Assembly (NCBI RefSeq): GCF_004006295.1
Contig: NZ_CP026095.1
Coordinates: forward strand, 1,412,001-1,476,000
Direction: 5' to 3'
DNA: 64,000 bases
Origin: Peribacillus asahii
GTDB taxonomy: Bacteria; Bacillota; Bacilli; Bacillales; DSM-1321
Of the stretch, positions 46,068 to 56,097 are shown piece after piece. A program made the position numbers and the translations under genes. Positions within the stretch are counted from its first letter, which is position 1. Each line of letters begins with the position of its first letter. The notes under the pieces were generated by a model. That model saw only the letters and a list, made by a program, of their open reading frames with translations. It made no database searches and was not told the DNA's origin.

Positions 46068-47465
46068 GTGAAGCGTTTATTTTTTACCATTCTTTTTTTA
46101 TTGTTACTTATAACGGGCGGAGTGCTTTTTTGGCAATGGAATGTTTATTCAGAGAAGCAAAGTGCCCAATCTAAACATATTTCCTATCAGGTAAATGAAA
46201 CGGTACATATGGAGGTAAAAGGTCGCTATATTGAAGTTGAACATGAATTTTTCGGCCTTCCGGCTGGGAATTATCAGTTAAACTTTCAAAAATCTATTAA
46301 ACCAGTATGTCAAGAAGACGATAAAAGTTGTCAACAATCGGGTAATCAAAAGCAGAATCTAGAAACAAATGGGGGTACGCTTCGTTTTACGTACAAGCTA
46401 AAAAAATCAACATCACAAGCTTTTGTATTGAATAACTGGGCCGTTCAATTAGAACAAGTCAAGATAGGGAATACACGTGTGGAAATTACCGATTACTCTA
46501 AACGGTCGGGAATTTGGGCTGCTGGAGCTCGTTTAATCGGTGAAACAGAGAAAGAGAAAATAAGTTATTACGTGTTTGAAGGAAGAGAAGGGACATTCCC
46601 TTTATACTATCAACAAAAAAAGAGCAAGAAGTTTGAAGCGAGTGATGTACTGGTTTATGGTGTCTCTTCTGATCGATTAGTTCAAGCGGTTCAAAAATAT
46701 GAAGCAACAGCACCTATTACATTGATTATTACAACAGCCGTCTCTCCTTTTTCCTCAGAACATTTGCTAATTGGCCCTAGTGTAGATAAGCTAGCCCAAG
46801 TGTTATCTAAGCGCTATTACCAAACCCATTACCCATTCTCAAATAAAAAAGAGCAATGGCTACAATCGGTTATTGGCGCTTATGTGCGGGATGAGAAGCC
46901 GAAAGGTAAAGCGAAACAACTATATGAAGAACTGGCTAAAGGGTTGACCAAAGAGCAACAAGCAGCATTCGTTTCTGTATTGAAAAAGAAGCGGGGACAT
47001 GAATTTTCAGCTGAGTATTTAGATGAATTATTATCAAATGTTACAGGACTTGTAACCCATTACTTTGAATTAAATAAAGTGGAAAGTCATAAAGTTCGCC
47101 CGCTTATTTTTATCAATCATGCTAAATGGCTGAATCGAGATGGGGAGCATTCAGTTGTAAAATCTGTGACTGTTCGTTTGAAACGTTATTATTTATTAGA
47201 GCAGGTAACAGAAAAACTAGGATTTCATTCAGATTGGGTGAATCAGCACTTTTATTTAAATAATGGTTCAAAGACATTTCGTTTATACCCAGGAAAAACG
47301 GTATTTCTCTACAATGAAAAAGCGCATAGTGTAGAAGGGACATTATTAACACAATTTAATAATCAGTATTATATTAGCGAAGATTATATGTTAAAGGTAT
47401 TTAACGTATTTGTTCGTGAACAAAACAATGAGTTGGAATTGGTGGATTTGAATACGTTACAGTAA
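46068..47465 (+). CDS. Membrane-anchored protein with a C-terminal stalk (copper amine oxidase N-like) domain
   Basis: GTG at 46068 after AAAGGGG gives 465 residues. An N-terminal anchor (FFTILFLLLLITGGVLFW) is followed by a large extracytoplasmic part with a possible beta-rich domain and a helical domain. The last 80 residues (EKLGFHSDWVNQHFYLNNGS, then GKTVFLYNEK, YYISEDYMLKVFNV) look like the repeat domain of copper amine oxidase N termini, common in secreted Bacillus proteins. No catalytic motif seen. Not in B. subtilis at this place. Function unknown. Confidence 0.65.
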   Translation: MKRLFFTILFLLLLITGGVLFWQWNVYSEKQSAQSKHISYQVNETVHMEVKGRYIEVEHEFFGLPAGNYQLNFQKSIKPVCQEDDKSCQQSGNQKQNLETNGGTLRFTYKLKKSTSQAFVLNNWAVQLEQVKIGNTRVEITDYSKRSGIWAAGARLIGETEKEKISYYVFEGREGTFPLYYQQKKSKKFEASDVLVYGVSSDRLVQAVQKYEATAPITLIITTAVSPFSSEHLLIGPSVDKLAQVLSKRYYQTHYPFSNKKEQWLQSVIGAYVRDEKPKGKAKQLYEELAKGLTKEQQAAFVSVLKKKRGHEFSAEYLDELLSNVTGLVTHYFELNKVESHKVRPLIFINHAKWLNRDGEHSVVKSVTVRLKRYYLLEQVTEKLGFHSDWVNQHFYLNNGSKTFRLYPGKTVFLYNEKAHSVEGTLLTQFNNQYYISEDYMLKVFNVFVREQNNELELVDLNTLQ

Positions 47466-47523
47466 GAAAAGCGGAGCCGGCTGGAAAACAACACATATCA
47501 AAGAGTTTTACGCTCTTATGGTA

Positions 47524-47555
47524 TAAAAAAAGCCCTGCAGACTTCTGCAGGGTCC
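47524..47555 (-). terminator. Hairpin downstream of the 47575 small frame
   Basis: CCCTGCAG pairs with CTGCAGGG; a run of seven T residues follows on the minus strand (AAAAAAA on plus), so it should stop minus-strand transcripts and less well plus-strand ones. Confidence 0.7.
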
Positions 47556-47574
47556 TTCTATGTCTGATTAAGGA

Positions 47575-47709
47575 CTAGAAGGCAAAGGGAGAGGAGAAAC
47601 CGGAGGAAGAACTTATGGGGAAACGTAAGCCTTCTCCGCGGTTGGCAACAACATCTACGATAGTGATGTTGTTATTCACATTATGACCAAAATTCTCCTT
47701 ATTATTCAT
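47575..47709 (-). CDS. Small hypothetical peptide, minus strand
   Basis: Encodes 44 residues (MNNKENFGHNVNNNITIVDV, then VANRGEGLRFPISSSSGFSS, ending PFAF). The ATG at 47709 lacks a ribosome site. A GTG at about 47679 follows AAGGAG at a distance of about 14 bases and would give 34 residues. Evidence for a real gene: a low-complexity but ordered sequence and a terminator with its T run on this strand. I do not recognise a family. It could be a small spore protein (guess). Confidence 0.4.
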   Translation of the reverse strand: MNNKENFGHNVNNNITIVDVVANRGEGLRFPISSSSGFSSPFAF

Positions 47710-47810
47710 GAAACGAGTTGTATTGTTCTTATTTTTTTTATTGGCGAGATATTTCGAATGTGTTAGGATAATTGAGTAACAGAAATTTGTCAGAAAAATG
47801 TGGTGAGAAC

Positions 47811-48386
47811 ATGAGGGTCGTTTCTGGAACATGTAAAGGAAGACCATTGAAAGCTGTACCGGGTACAGGAACCCGTCCTACAACTGATAAAGTAAAAGAA
47901 TCGATTTTTAATATGATTGGCCCGTATTTTGATGGCGGCCTTGTGCTGGATTTATTTGCAGGCAGCGGGGGACTTGGTATAGAAGCGTTAAGCCGAGGGG
48001 CGGATCAAGCTATTTTCGTTGATCGTGACTATACAGCTTTTCAAACAGTGAAAGCGAACTTAGAGCTATGTAAATTGACGGATCAAGCAGAGCTTTATAA
48101 AAATGATTCACAACGAGCATTGAAGGCGCTTATTAAGCGGGAGTTAACGTTTGATTTAATTATGCTCGACCCACCTTATAAGAAGCAAAAGCTTATCGAG
48201 TTGCTAGAGGAAATATCAAAGGCTAGACTGTTAAATGATAAGGGGTACATCGTTTGTGAACATAGCCATGATGTTACTTTACCGGAGCAAGTCGGTGATT
48301 TAGTTATAAAAAGAAAAGAAGTCTATGGAATTATCGCCGTTACTATTTATCAATGGGGGTATGTTCAAGACGAACAGGGGGAATAA
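47811..48386 (+). CDS. rsmD: 16S rRNA (guanine(966)-N(2))-methyltransferase RsmD
   Basis: Methylates G966 of 16S rRNA. ATG at 47811 after TGGTGAG gives 191 residues starting MRVVSGTCKGRPLKAVPG; an earlier in-frame ATG at 47772 has no site. SAM motif DLFAGSGGLGIEALSRGA and catalytic LDPPYKK are present. Matches ylbH. Linked to coaD with a gap of three bases. Confidence 0.94.
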   Translation: MRVVSGTCKGRPLKAVPGTGTRPTTDKVKESIFNMIGPYFDGGLVLDLFAGSGGLGIEALSRGADQAIFVDRDYTAFQTVKANLELCKLTDQAELYKNDSQRALKALIKRELTFDLIMLDPPYKKQKLIELLEEISKARLLNDKGYIVCEHSHDVTLPEQVGDLVIKRKEVYGIIAVTIYQWGYVQDEQGE

Positions 48387-48875
<489 letters not shown>

Positions 48876-48884
48876 CTGAATATT

Positions 48885-48928
48885 CTACTAAAAGAGAGCG
48901 TGTCATTCGACGCGCTCTCTTTTAGTGG
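48885..48928. terminator. Bidirectional terminator between coaD and ylbJ
   Basis: CTACTAAAAGAGAGCG-GTC pairs with GAC-CGCTCTCTTTTAGTGG between convergent genes. Confidence 0.9.
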
Positions 48929-48930
48929 AA

Positions 48931-50145
48931 TTAAAATCGAATTATTCTTTTGGCTATAATGCATGTATAAACACTTAAACTAATAATGGTGAACAGAGGT
49001 CCTAAGTGAAGCATTTGTTCATATAATGTTGTTGCCTCATCTCCAATAATCTGACTAACCGGAAAAGCGAGTGCGGCATGTCCATAGTCTGGAATCTCTA
49101 CATAAAGTGAATTCCAAAGCAGATAAGCAAGTATCGCGGCAATAAAGCCATGCAGGACGCGGGCAAAGAAAAAGGGAACGAAACGGATATCTGTTTCGGC
49201 CAAAATACTTGCTACTTGCGCTTGGACGCTTAAGCCGCTAAACGCTAGAATAAAGCTTGCAATCATCGCTTGCTGTAATAAATCAGTGTTTGAAATAGAG
49301 CTTGTCATTTTTGCGCCAAGCGTCATTTCAAACAGTCCTGAAATAAAAGGAATGCTAAAGGAAGGTGACAGTGAAAATACTTGTAAACATCCAGCTACGG
49401 CTTTTGCAAGCAAGGCTGTTACATTCATTTGAGATAATAGCTGGTTGATGACTGAAAATAGAATGATAAACCCGCCAATCATTAATAATGTATGAATGGA
49501 AGAGGTTACCGAGTCACCGAGCATTTTTCCAAATGGACGAGTTTCCTTTAAACGTGTCCGATGCATCTGCTTGAGGGCCGCTTTTACAGATGGAAGTTTG
49601 ATTGTTCTATTTGGAATGGCTTGCTCCTCTTTTTGTCCATAAAACCGCATGATGAAGCCAACAATCATATTTCCTCCATAATGAGCCGCTGCAAGAAGGA
49701 TACCGAGCTTTGGGTTTTGAAAAAAGCCAACGGAAACGGCGACGAAAATAAATAATGGATTGGAGGAGTTTGTAAAGGAAACGAGACGTTCTCCTTCAAT
49801 TCGAGTTAGTTGTTTTTCCAGTCGAAGTCTAGCGGTAAACTTTGCTCCAGCAGGAAAGCCGGAAGCTAGCCCCATTGCCCAGACAAAACCACCTACACCA
49901 GGAACGCGAAAAAATGGTCGCATTAATGGTTCAAACATGACTCCTAGAAAGCTAACAACACCAAAGCAAATTAATAGCTCAGAAATAATTAAAAACGGCA
50001 AAAGAGATGGGAAGACAATTTGCCACCACATATGTAAGCCGTTCTTAGAGGCATCAAAGGACTCCTGAGGAAAAACGACTAATGCAATGGCCATAATCGT
50101 AATGAATAGGGCTAAGGTGATTGATTTAAGTTTCGGTAACAACAA
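48931..50145 (-). CDS. ylbJ: Sporulation integral membrane protein YlbJ
   Basis: TTG at 50145, seven bases after AAGGAGG, gives 404 residues (MLLPKLKSITLALFITIMAI); the frame is open further upstream to 50289 but without a ribosome site there. B. subtilis YlbJ has about 408. Eight to ten membrane helices with nucleoside-transporter-like gate repeats (SLLPFLIISELLICFG, GLASGFPAGAKFTARL, SGLSVQAQVASILAETDIRF). SigE-dependent in B. subtilis and required for heat-resistant spores. Divergent from ylbK. Confidence 0.93.
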   Translation of the reverse strand: MLLPKLKSITLALFITIMAIALVVFPQESFDASKNGLHMWWQIVFPSLLPFLIISELLICFGVVSFLGVMFEPLMRPFFRVPGVGGFVWAMGLASGFPAGAKFTARLRLEKQLTRIEGERLVSFTNSSNPLFIFVAVSVGFFQNPKLGILLAAAHYGGNMIVGFIMRFYGQKEEQAIPNRTIKLPSVKAALKQMHRTRLKETRPFGKMLGDSVTSSIHTLLMIGGFIILFSVINQLLSQMNVTALLAKAVAGCLQVFSLSPSFSIPFISGLFEMTLGAKMTSSISNTDLLQQAMIASFILAFSGLSVQAQVASILAETDIRFVPFFFARVLHGFIAAILAYLLWNSLYVEIPDYGHAALAFPVSQIIGDEATTLYEQMLHLGPLFTIISLSVYTCIIAKRIIRF

Positions 50146-50352
50146 AGCTTGCTCCTCCTTAATCAGGAATCTGCTAGGCACTTTATGCATATGAGTGATA
50201 AAATAAAAGGAAGTTTTATACAAGTGGGAAAATTGAGATAAAAAATAATCTACTAAATCGAAGCTAATCATTTTATCCTGTTTAAACAATATGCTTGTAT
50301 GAACCGCTTTAAGACAATAATTTTGAATGAGACAATTTGAGGAGGAATAGCA

Positions 50353-51150
50353 TTGCGAGAACCGAAGATTGGATTAGCGCTTGGTTCGGGTGGTGCGCGA
50401 GGTTTTGCTCACCTAGGTGTGATTCGGGTATTACAAGAAGAGGGCATTCCTATTGACTTAATTGCAGGGAGCAGCATGGGAGCGATGGTTGGTGCTTTAT
50501 TTGCAGCGGGTTCAGATATTGAGCGGCTTTATAAACTATCGCGTGTATTTAAAAGGAAGTATTATTTAGATTTTACGTTTCCGAAAATGGGTTTTGTTGC
50601 AGGGAAGCGAGTAAAAGAATTAATTCGTGTATTTACATATGGAAAGAAGTTGGAAGAATTAGATATCCCTGTTGCGGTTGTAGCAACTGACATTCGAACA
50701 GGAGAAAAGGTTGTTTTTCAGGAGGGGCCGATTGCTCCGGCTGTTCGCGCAAGTATTTCGATACCTGGTATTTTTGTTCCGGAGAAAATTAATAATCATT
50801 TATTAGTTGATGGAGGTGTCGTTGATCGGGTACCTGTCTCGGTTGCAAAGCAAATGGGAGCAGATATCGTTATTGGCGTAGATGTTTCGCATATTAATCA
50901 GGAGGTAGAGATTACGTCTATTTATGATGTGATTATGCAAAGTCTTGATATTTTACAAATGGAATTGGTCGAGAATAGAGAGTTTGCTTCCGATGTCATG
51001 ATTCGTCCGCGAGTGGAAAAGTATAGTTCGAAATCATTTACAAATATATCTGAAATAATTAGTATTGGAGAAGAAGCAGCTAGACAGAAAGTCGATTATA
51101 TTAAATCATGTGTTGCATCTTGGAAGGAGTCTTGCAAAAATGAGCCGTAA
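50353..51150 (+). CDS. ylbK: Patatin-like phospholipase family protein YlbK
   Basis: TTG at 50353 after GGAGGAAT gives 265 residues. Catalytic features of the patatin/RssA family: oxyanion loop GSGGARGFAHLGV, nucleophile Ser41 in GSSMG, and the Asp in LLVDGGVVDRVP. Probably a cytosolic serine esterase or phospholipase; substrate unknown. It overlaps ylbL by 11 bases, so the two are translationally coupled. Confidence 0.92.
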   Translation: MREPKIGLALGSGGARGFAHLGVIRVLQEEGIPIDLIAGSSMGAMVGALFAAGSDIERLYKLSRVFKRKYYLDFTFPKMGFVAGKRVKELIRVFTYGKKLEELDIPVAVVATDIRTGEKVVFQEGPIAPAVRASISIPGIFVPEKINNHLLVDGGVVDRVPVSVAKQMGADIVIGVDVSHINQEVEITSIYDVIMQSLDILQMELVENREFASDVMIRPRVEKYSSKSFTNISEIISIGEEAARQKVDYIKSCVASWKESCKNEP

Positions 51151-52162
51151 AGCGTATGTCAACACTACTTTAGTGGTTGCCTTGCTTCTTCTTGCCTCTG
51201 CATTTTATTATTTGCCGTATTATGTGACAAAGCCTGGTATGGCGAAAGAATTAGAACCGATTATTGAAGTTTCTGGCGGTGATCGAGCAGAAGGGAGTTT
51301 CATGCTCACAACGGTTAGAATGGGAAGAGCAAATATTTATTCATATTTGCTTGCTAAATGGAGTGACTATCAAGAAATTTATCCAGAGGCATCCGTTCGA
51401 GGCGAAGATGAAACGGATGAAGAATATAATGTAAGGCAGCTGCATTTAATGGATACTTCGAAAAATCATGCCGTTAAAGTGGCTTATGACCACGCTGAGA
51501 AAGAGTTTTCTTATCAGTATCTGGGTGTGTTTGTCTTAGATGTACACGAGGATATGCCAGCGGCTGGAGTTTTAAAAGCGGGTGATCAAATTATTCAAGT
51601 CGATCGCTTAAGTTTTGAGTCCTCGCAACAATTCATTGATTATATTGCTACGAAAAAAGCAGGGGATACCGTTGACATCGTTTATAAGCGAGAAGAAACG
51701 GAGAAACAAGCAGCAATCACCTTGCAAGCGTTTAAAGATAAACCGAATCAAGTAGGGTTAGGTATCTCTCTTGATGATGCTACGAGAGTCATAACCGTTC
51801 CAAAAGTGTCTATTGATTCTGAGCAAATCGGTGGACCATCGGCAGGATTAATGTTTTCTTTAGAAATTTATAATCAATTAACCAAAGGGGATTTAACGCA
51901 AGGTTATCAAATTGCAGGTACAGGTACGATTGATGAAGAAGGAAAAGTAGGGCCTATTGGAGGCATTCAACAGAAAATTGTCGCGGCTGATAAATCAGGT
52001 GCTGATATTTTCTTTGCACCTAATGAGGAAGGGGCTCCTCATTCCAATTATCGAGAGGCATTAGTGGCAGCGAAAGATATTAATACGAAGATGAAGATTA
52101 TTCCAGTTGATCACTTTACAGATGCCCTGCATTATTTAGAAACATTAGAAGATAAAAAATAA
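51140..52162 (+). CDS. ylbL: PDZ-Lon-type membrane protease YlbL (DNA damage checkpoint recovery protease)
   Basis: ATG at 51140 inside the end of ylbK gives 340 residues. N-terminal membrane anchor (TTLVVALLLLASAFYYL), PDZ domain (about 120-210, MPAAGVLKAGDQIIQVD) and a Lon-type S16 protease domain with Ser234 in GGPSAGLMF and Lys279 in GGIQQKIVAA. In B. subtilis YlbL (DdcP) helps degrade the division inhibitor YneA after DNA damage. Both catalytic residues are intact. Confidence 0.94.
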   Translation: MSRKAYVNTTLVVALLLLASAFYYLPYYVTKPGMAKELEPIIEVSGGDRAEGSFMLTTVRMGRANIYSYLLAKWSDYQEIYPEASVRGEDETDEEYNVRQLHLMDTSKNHAVKVAYDHAEKEFSYQYLGVFVLDVHEDMPAAGVLKAGDQIIQVDRLSFESSQQFIDYIATKKAGDTVDIVYKREETEKQAAITLQAFKDKPNQVGLGISLDDATRVITVPKVSIDSEQIGGPSAGLMFSLEIYNQLTKGDLTQGYQIAGTGTIDEEGKVGPIGGIQQKIVAADKSGADIFFAPNEEGAPHSNYREALVAAKDINTKMKIIPVDHFTDALHYLETLEDKK

Positions 52163-52200
52163 GAGGCGGACTTTGACTTTCCGTCTCTTATTTTTTTTAT
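52160..52200. terminator. Terminator between ylbL and ylbM
   Basis: AAGAGGCGGA pairs with TCCGTCTCTT, followed by a long T run, between convergent genes. Confidence 0.9.
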
Positions 52201-52229
52201 TGTTCATCAATAGTGTTCTCTTACAATTG

Positions 52230-53441
52230 TTAAACTTTGAGTCGAATAGGTGCGGCGAATTCCCGCTTTATTAATTCGGTTTGATAAGGCTCTGGTAAGC
52301 CTTGGGCAAATACGTTTGTCGCACGTAAATCTGGTGTAATATCAGCATCGTTGTAGGCTGATATTTTCGAAATTAAAGGAAGAGGCAGCTCTTTTTTGAC
52401 CGATTGCAAATACTGTTGGCCCTTTTCCGTCATTCCGAGTAAACGAAGGTATGATGGAAAGGACGAAGCCTCCATTTCGGCTTGCAAGCTATGCGTCAAA
52501 ATATGAGTGCATATCCGTTGGATACGCGTCCATGTATAGCGTTTTGTTTTCACTTGTGTCACAAATTGTTGGAACGTACTAGAGTGTTTAGCTATATCTA
52601 ATAATCGATGTTCAATGCCTTCCTCTACTTCATAGATGGACGCTAATTCAGCGGCAGAAGAAGTAAGAATTCGATATTTAAGAAGTGGCCAGTACAATTC
52701 CCAATGATGAAAGCTTTGATAATAAGTAATATATGTTTCTAGAATAGCAAGGGTTGAATGTGGTACATAGCTGGAAATCGTCTGCATGCTTTGTTTCTGT
52801 TCGATAATCGCTTTTCGAATGCCTGTAGCGCTTGCAATCGCTTTATCGTGAAGCGTTGTTTCGTGATAGCCTGCTGCTACCCGCTTGATTGTAAAAGGTT
52901 CTATTTTGTAGTTGTTTGATAAAGCAGCGTGCACATATTCTTTGCCAAGAATGTTGTTTGGCTGTGATAGATCTAGTCCCCTTTCATTGGATGAAAGGCT
53001 GCGAAAAGCAAGGGAAGCAGCTGCTGGATAACTCTTTCCTTCTTTTAAAAACGTTTTTAACATACTTTTGTATTCTGTTTCTTTTTCTTGAAGCAAATGA
53101 TAGGTATCGAGAAACGGAGCAATCTTTCCGTCTTCACTGCCAAAGCAGAACGCATCACATTGCATAGCCTCAAGCAGACTAATGGAGCCGCGAGCAAATA
53201 ATTCAGCGTTGGCTGTTGCGAAACGATAAGGAAGCTCGATAACAAGGTCTACGCCGCCGCGTAAGGCCATGTCTGTTCGTGCCCATTTATTAACGAGTGC
53301 AGGTTCACCACGTTGTAAAAATGAACCACTCATTACAGCGATGACTACATCAGCTTCAGTCTGTTTCTTACTTTCTTGAATATGTAAGGCATGTCCATTA
53401 TGAAATGGATTGTATTCGACAACTACACCAACAGCCTTCAT
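52230..53441 (-). CDS. tmcAL: tRNA(Met) cytidine acetate ligase
   Basis: Makes N4-acetylcytidine at the wobble base of elongator tRNA-Met, using acetate and ATP. The 403 residues begin with the nucleotidyltransferase signature VEYNPFHNGHALHI, followed by VMSGSFLQRGEPAL and DLVIELPYRFATANAELFA. Corresponds to B. subtilis ylbM. GAGGTGAC precedes the ATG on the minus strand. Confidence 0.93.
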   Translation of the reverse strand: MKAVGVVVEYNPFHNGHALHIQESKKQTEADVVIAVMSGSFLQRGEPALVNKWARTDMALRGGVDLVIELPYRFATANAELFARGSISLLEAMQCDAFCFGSEDGKIAPFLDTYHLLQEKETEYKSMLKTFLKEGKSYPAAASLAFRSLSSNERGLDLSQPNNILGKEYVHAALSNNYKIEPFTIKRVAAGYHETTLHDKAIASATGIRKAIIEQKQSMQTISSYVPHSTLAILETYITYYQSFHHWELYWPLLKYRILTSSAAELASIYEVEEGIEHRLLDIAKHSSTFQQFVTQVKTKRYTWTRIQRICTHILTHSLQAEMEASSFPSYLRLLGMTEKGQQYLQSVKKELPLPLISKISAYNDADITPDLRATNVFAQGLPEPYQTELIKREFAAPIRLKV

Positions 53442-53598
53442 TAAAGGTCACCTCACTGAAAAAGTTTGTAATTTGGTTCTTACATGCTAAAATAGAAATT
53501 CAAGTATAGTTTGAAGTATTTATTCAACATCATAAGTATCATTCGTAAAGCTTCCAACATTCGTTAGAATGACTACATTATAGTGTAAAGAAAAAATA

Positions 53599-53627
53599 TT
53601 GACAAACGAATAATTGAAAGCTATAAT
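53599..53627 (+). promoter_or_regulatory. Consensus SigA promoter of ylbN-rpmF
   Basis: TTGACA at 53599-53604, exactly 17 bases, TATAAT at 53622-53627: a perfect match to the consensus. The predicted start near 53634 leaves about 22 bases of leader. Confidence 0.92.
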
Positions 53628-53655
53628 TATTTTTGTTGCCTTGAGGTGATTTCAT

Positions 53656-54177
53656 TTGAAATGGACAATTAGTCAACTTCAAAAAATACGGGACAAACAT
53701 TTGCAAATTGATGAAATAGTGGATGTTACAGACATTAAGGAGAGAGACCCGCAGATTCGCGACGTTTCACCGATGAAAGTAACAGGAAGAGCAGATATTG
53801 GTTCGACGAAAGTTACTTTCCACTTGCATCTATCGGGTAAATTTATTTTACCGTGTTCCCGAACGCTGGTAGATGTCAACTACCCAATTGATATTGAAAC
53901 AACAGAAACTTTTCTATTCAAAACAGCAGGCATCGAGTATGATGGAGATGATGTGACAATTGTAGAAGGTGATGTTGTGGATCTTTTGCCAGTCATTAAA
54001 GAAAATTTATTGCTAGAAATACCGATGCAAGTTTTTTGTGAGGATGTTAACTCAGAAGAAGCTGCTCCTCAATCTGGAAATGACTGGACCGTTATTTCTG
54101 AAGAAGAAAACAAACAGAAAGTGGATCCTCGATTCGCAAAGCTTGCCGATTTTTTTGAAAACAATAAAGAATCTTAA
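53656..54177 (+). CDS. ylbN: DUF177/YceD family protein YlbN
   Basis: TTG at 53656 after GAGGTGAT gives 173 residues (MKWTISQLQKIRDKHLQIDE). The YceD/DUF177 core is visible (VTFHLHLSGKFILPCSRTL, then EETFLF-like and DLLPVIKENLLLEIPMQVFC). Nearly always found before rpmF; implicated in 23S rRNA or large-subunit maturation in bacteria and plants. Not essential in most hosts. Confidence 0.92.
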   Translation: MKWTISQLQKIRDKHLQIDEIVDVTDIKERDPQIRDVSPMKVTGRADIGSTKVTFHLHLSGKFILPCSRTLVDVNYPIDIETTETFLFKTAGIEYDGDDVTIVEGDVVDLLPVIKENLLLEIPMQVFCEDVNSEEAAPQSGNDWTVISEEENKQKVDPRFAKLADFFENNKES

Positions 54178-54245
54178 TTGAAAGTATAAAAGTCAGTTAA
54201 TCTGATTTTTATGGATTTCTTATATTTTTTAAGGAGGTGGGAATA

Positions 54246-54419
54246 ATGGCTGTACCTTTTAGAAGAACGTCTAAAACTGTAAAAAGAAAACGTCGTACAC
54301 ACTTCAAACTATCTGTACCTGGTATGGTAGAATGCCCAAGCTGCGGTGAAATGAAACTTTCACACCGTGTTTGTAAAGAATGTGGAACATACAACGGAAA
54401 AGAAGTTGTTAACAAATAA
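54246..54419 (+). CDS. rpmF: 50S ribosomal protein L32
   Basis: ATG at 54246 after AAGGAGGTGGG gives 57 residues: [20 protein letters not shown] and then [20 protein letters not shown]. Two CxxC pairs form the zinc ribbon, so this is the zinc-containing (C+) form. Highly expressed with ylbN from a perfect promoter. Confidence 0.97.
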   Translation: MAVPFRRTSKTVKRKRRTHFKLSVPGMVECPSCGEMKLSHRVCKECGTYNGKEVVNK

Positions 54420-54452
54420 TTTCTTTATATTACATCGAGCAATATGCTAATG

Positions 54453-54486
54453 AAAGCACAGGGATTATATCCTCTGTGCTTTTTTG
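54453..54486 (+). terminator. Terminator of rpmF
   Basis: AAAGCACAG pairs with CTGTGCTTT, followed by T residues. Confidence 0.9.
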
Positions 54487-54612
54487 CTTTTGCTATGTTT
54501 AATATAAAGTAGAATATAACTTTAAAATGGAAAAAGTTAAATAAAAATTCACAGAATGTTCAATGAATGGTGTAAAATAGAAGAGTGATTAATTAGTTAG
54601 GATGGTGAAGGT

Positions 54613-55377
54613 ATGAGTCAGACGGTTTTAGTGGAAAAAAATGAACGCGGTTACATGAAAATTATTTTACATCGACCAGAAAAAAGAAATGCAGTTAGTT
54701 ATCAATTGATGGAAGAATTTGAAGCTGCACTTGACCAAGCAGCCCAAGATAATGATGTAAAAGTAGTTGTGATAACAGGCTATGGTGATCGCGCTTTTTG
54801 TTCGGGTGGCGATTTAGCTGAATTCCATTCGCTTTATACAGAGGAAGAATCTTACGGAATGCTGTCTAAAATGGGAGCGATTTTATATAAATTAGCTGTA
54901 TTCAAAAAGCCTACTATTGCTTTGCTGAATGGTAGTGCAGTTGGAGGGGGCTGTGAGATTGCCTCAGCATGTGATTTTCGTCTTGCTAAAAGCGGTGTGA
55001 AGTTAGGCTTTGTTCAAGCATCGTTAGGGATTACAACAGGATGGGGCGGCGCTTCGATTTTATTAGAGAAAATCCCTTATCAATCAGCTATGAAGCTACT
55101 ATTGAATGGAACCATTTATACAGCAGAGGCAGCGAAAGAATTAGGATTTATTGATGAAGTGATTCAAGGAGATTTAGAAGAATGGGAGCGCTTTGTCGAT
55201 ACGATTCTGACTCGTGAGGTAGGCGTGTTGATGGCTTACAAAAATCTATTAATTAATAAATGGGAAGAGACGGATTTAAAAGGGCGTATGGAAATGGAAA
55301 GTAGACAATGTGCAAAGTTATGGGAAACAGATGCTCATCATCAAGCAGTTGACTCATTTTTAAATAAAACAAAATAA
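54613..55377 (+). CDS. Enoyl-CoA hydratase/isomerase family protein
   Basis: A 254-residue crotonase-fold protein. Oxyanion-hole segments are FCSGGDLAEFHS and GSAVGGGCEIASACDFRLA; PEKRNAVSYQLMEEF is the N-terminal signature. The Asp/Glu pair normally used for hydration is not clear, so the reaction (hydratase, isomerase or thioester hydrolase) is open. Not at this place in B. subtilis but, as I recall, present here in other bacilli. Ribosome site AGGATGGTGAAGG. Confidence 0.88.
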   Translation: MSQTVLVEKNERGYMKIILHRPEKRNAVSYQLMEEFEAALDQAAQDNDVKVVVITGYGDRAFCSGGDLAEFHSLYTEEESYGMLSKMGAILYKLAVFKKPTIALLNGSAVGGGCEIASACDFRLAKSGVKLGFVQASLGITTGWGGASILLEKIPYQSAMKLLLNGTIYTAEAAKELGFIDEVIQGDLEEWERFVDTILTREVGVLMAYKNLLINKWEETDLKGRMEMESRQCAKLWETDAHHQAVDSFLNKTK

Positions 55378-55461
55378 TCTGACTTAGTTTACTCTTTTCC
55401 CTTCTATCTTTTCTAGTAAGTACATATATATGAAGAAAAAACTTGCTTTGGAGGTAGAGAG

Positions 55462-56097
55462 ATGTCAATTGCGAGACAAGATGCATGGAGTCAAGATGAA
55501 GATTTATTGTTGGCTGAAGTTGTCTTAAGGTATATTAGAGAAGGCAGCACTCAACTTCGAGCATTTGAAGAAGTGGGTAAACAATTGTCGAGAACACCTG
55601 CAGCTTGTGGCTTTCGTTGGAATTCTTTTGTTCGTAAGCAATATAAATCGGGAATCGAGCTCGCAAAGAAGCAGAGAAAAGAGAATAAAGGTCAGAGGGA
55701 TGCACGATTAGAAGAAAAGCTAGAACGAGAAGTGGAGAATATGCATGAATGTACTCAACAAGTAGAATTTGTTGAGGAGAATAAGATGAGTGATTCGGTT
55801 TCGTTTCAAGAAATTGTTTCCTATTTAAAGAAAATGGATGAAACGGTTCGACTATATGAGCAGGAAAAGCAGCAACGAGCTGAAGAGTTTGGGGACTTAC
55901 AGCGAGAAAATCAGCAATTACGTGAGGAAATTAAAGTGTTACAAAGTCAACTTGTTGTTGTGGAAGAAGATTATCGAGCGCTTTTGCATATTATGGAGCG
56001 TGCTAGGAAACTCATTATTCATGAAGATGATCCGGCAAGTTCAAAAGTGAAGTTTCAAATGGATAAAAACGGGAACCTCGAGAGAGTAAATAAATAA
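55462..56097 (+). CDS. gerR: RsfA-family sporulation transcription regulator GerR
   Basis: Encodes 211 residues. The N-terminal Myb/SANT-like DNA-binding part ([20 protein letters not shown], then [18 protein letters not shown]) is followed by a long coiled coil (about 70-195) rich in Glu, Lys and Gln. Matches B. subtilis YlbO/GerR by place and pattern; GerR acts in the mother cell and controls SigE-dependent genes. GGAGGT precedes the ATG. Confidence 0.88.
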   Translation: MSIARQDAWSQDEDLLLAEVVLRYIREGSTQLRAFEEVGKQLSRTPAACGFRWNSFVRKQYKSGIELAKKQRKENKGQRDARLEEKLEREVENMHECTQQVEFVEENKMSDSVSFQEIVSYLKKMDETVRLYEQEKQQRAEEFGDLQRENQQLREEIKVLQSQLVVVEEDYRALLHIMERARKLIIHEDDPASSKVKFQMDKNGNLERVNK

